DNA of 15,895 bases from Clostridiales bacterium (GTDB taxonomy: Bacteria > Bacillota > Clostridia > Oscillospirales > Acutalibacteraceae). The notes under the pieces are model-generated. The model saw only the letters and a list, made by a program, of their open reading frames with translations, searched no databases and was not told the origin of the DNA. Below, piece after piece: positions 15,778 to 15,895 of the stretch. Within the stretch, counting starts at the first letter, position 1; each line of letters opens with the position of its first letter. The stretch lies in assembly GCA_020860025.1 (NCBI GenBank), contig JAJBVC010000020.1, positions 1 to 15,895 of the forward strand, given 5' to 3'. The translations under genes and the position numbers were made by a program.

Positions 15778-15877
15778 CTCTTGCCCTCTCTTTAGCTGAT
15801 TAAAGCGACCTGTCACTGTTACATATCGCCTAAAGTGCAAAATGTTTTATTTAGGTTTTGTTTAAATATTATTAGAT

Positions 15878-15883
15878 ATTATA
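15878..15883 (-). promoter_or_regulatory. Possible -10 box for the ANTAR-dapF-dapL run
   Basis: A perfect TATAAT on the minus strand lies about 100 bases before the ANTAR start. Its -35 box would fall beyond the window edge, so it cannot be confirmed. Confidence 0.35.
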
Positions 15884-15895
15884 ACATATAAACAG

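Noticed and set aside
15790..15805. Hexaloop hairpin (minus strand CTTTA, loop ATCAGC, TAAAG) just before the ANTAR gene, considered as an ANTAR target
   Set aside because: ANTAR targets are paired hairpins with A at loop position 1 and G at position 4. Here G is at position 5, the stem is AT-rich and short, and no convincing second hexaloop hairpin lies next to it.
15778..15840. TTG-initiated 193-residue version of the ANTAR protein
   Set aside because: The receiver-like fold starts at ATG 15777, which has a good AGAGAGGG site. The extra 21 residues look non-homologous.

Overview
The window looks like a chromosomal segment from a low-GC anaerobic Firmicute of class Clostridia, most likely a Ruminococcus-like member of the Oscillospiraceae. 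This is inferred from AT-rich DNA, strong AGGAGG-type ribosome binding sites, the LL-diaminopimelate aminotransferase (DapL) route to diaminopimelate, an ANTAR regulator with a degenerate receiver, and a YlbJ-like spore-associated membrane protein. I see no phage, transposase, CRISPR array, tRNA or rRNA.

Layout: (1) 1-758 (+) is the C-terminal part of a CLC-type chloride transporter with a TrkA-C tail, cut by the window edge. (2) 817-5557 (+) is a tight three-gene carbohydrate cluster: a GH30 glycosidase, a PHP (CehA/McbA-like) metallohydrolase and a GH2 beta-mannosidase. None shows a signal peptide. It ends at a perfect hairpin shared with the convergent glycolytic genes. (3) 5603-9290 (-) is a glycolytic block transcribed pgk, tpiA, gpmI from a good sigma-A-type promoter at 9348-9376, with an internal hairpin terminator after tpiA. 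(4) 9580-10599 (+) is a YlbJ-like multipass membrane protein. (5) 10778-12921 (-) holds purC and purB, overlapping by one base, for purine synthesis. (6) 13141-15777 (-) holds an ANTAR-domain protein, dapF and dapL, in that order of transcription, for diaminopimelate/lysine and peptidoglycan precursor synthesis.

The catabolic cluster probably dismantles imported mannose- or galactose-containing oligosaccharides in the cytoplasm. The glycolytic block would then use the released sugars, while the purine and diaminopimelate blocks are housekeeping. The least explained DNA is intergenic. A GC-rich, roughly 180-bp element with several hairpins lies between dapL and purC (12961-13141), and its 24-base tail recurs with one mismatch inside the terminator after tpiA. 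Short minus-strand open frames of unclear status flank the YlbJ-like gene. The most interesting protein-level context is the PHP hydrolase between two glycosidases. I did not find a clear, entirely new system.
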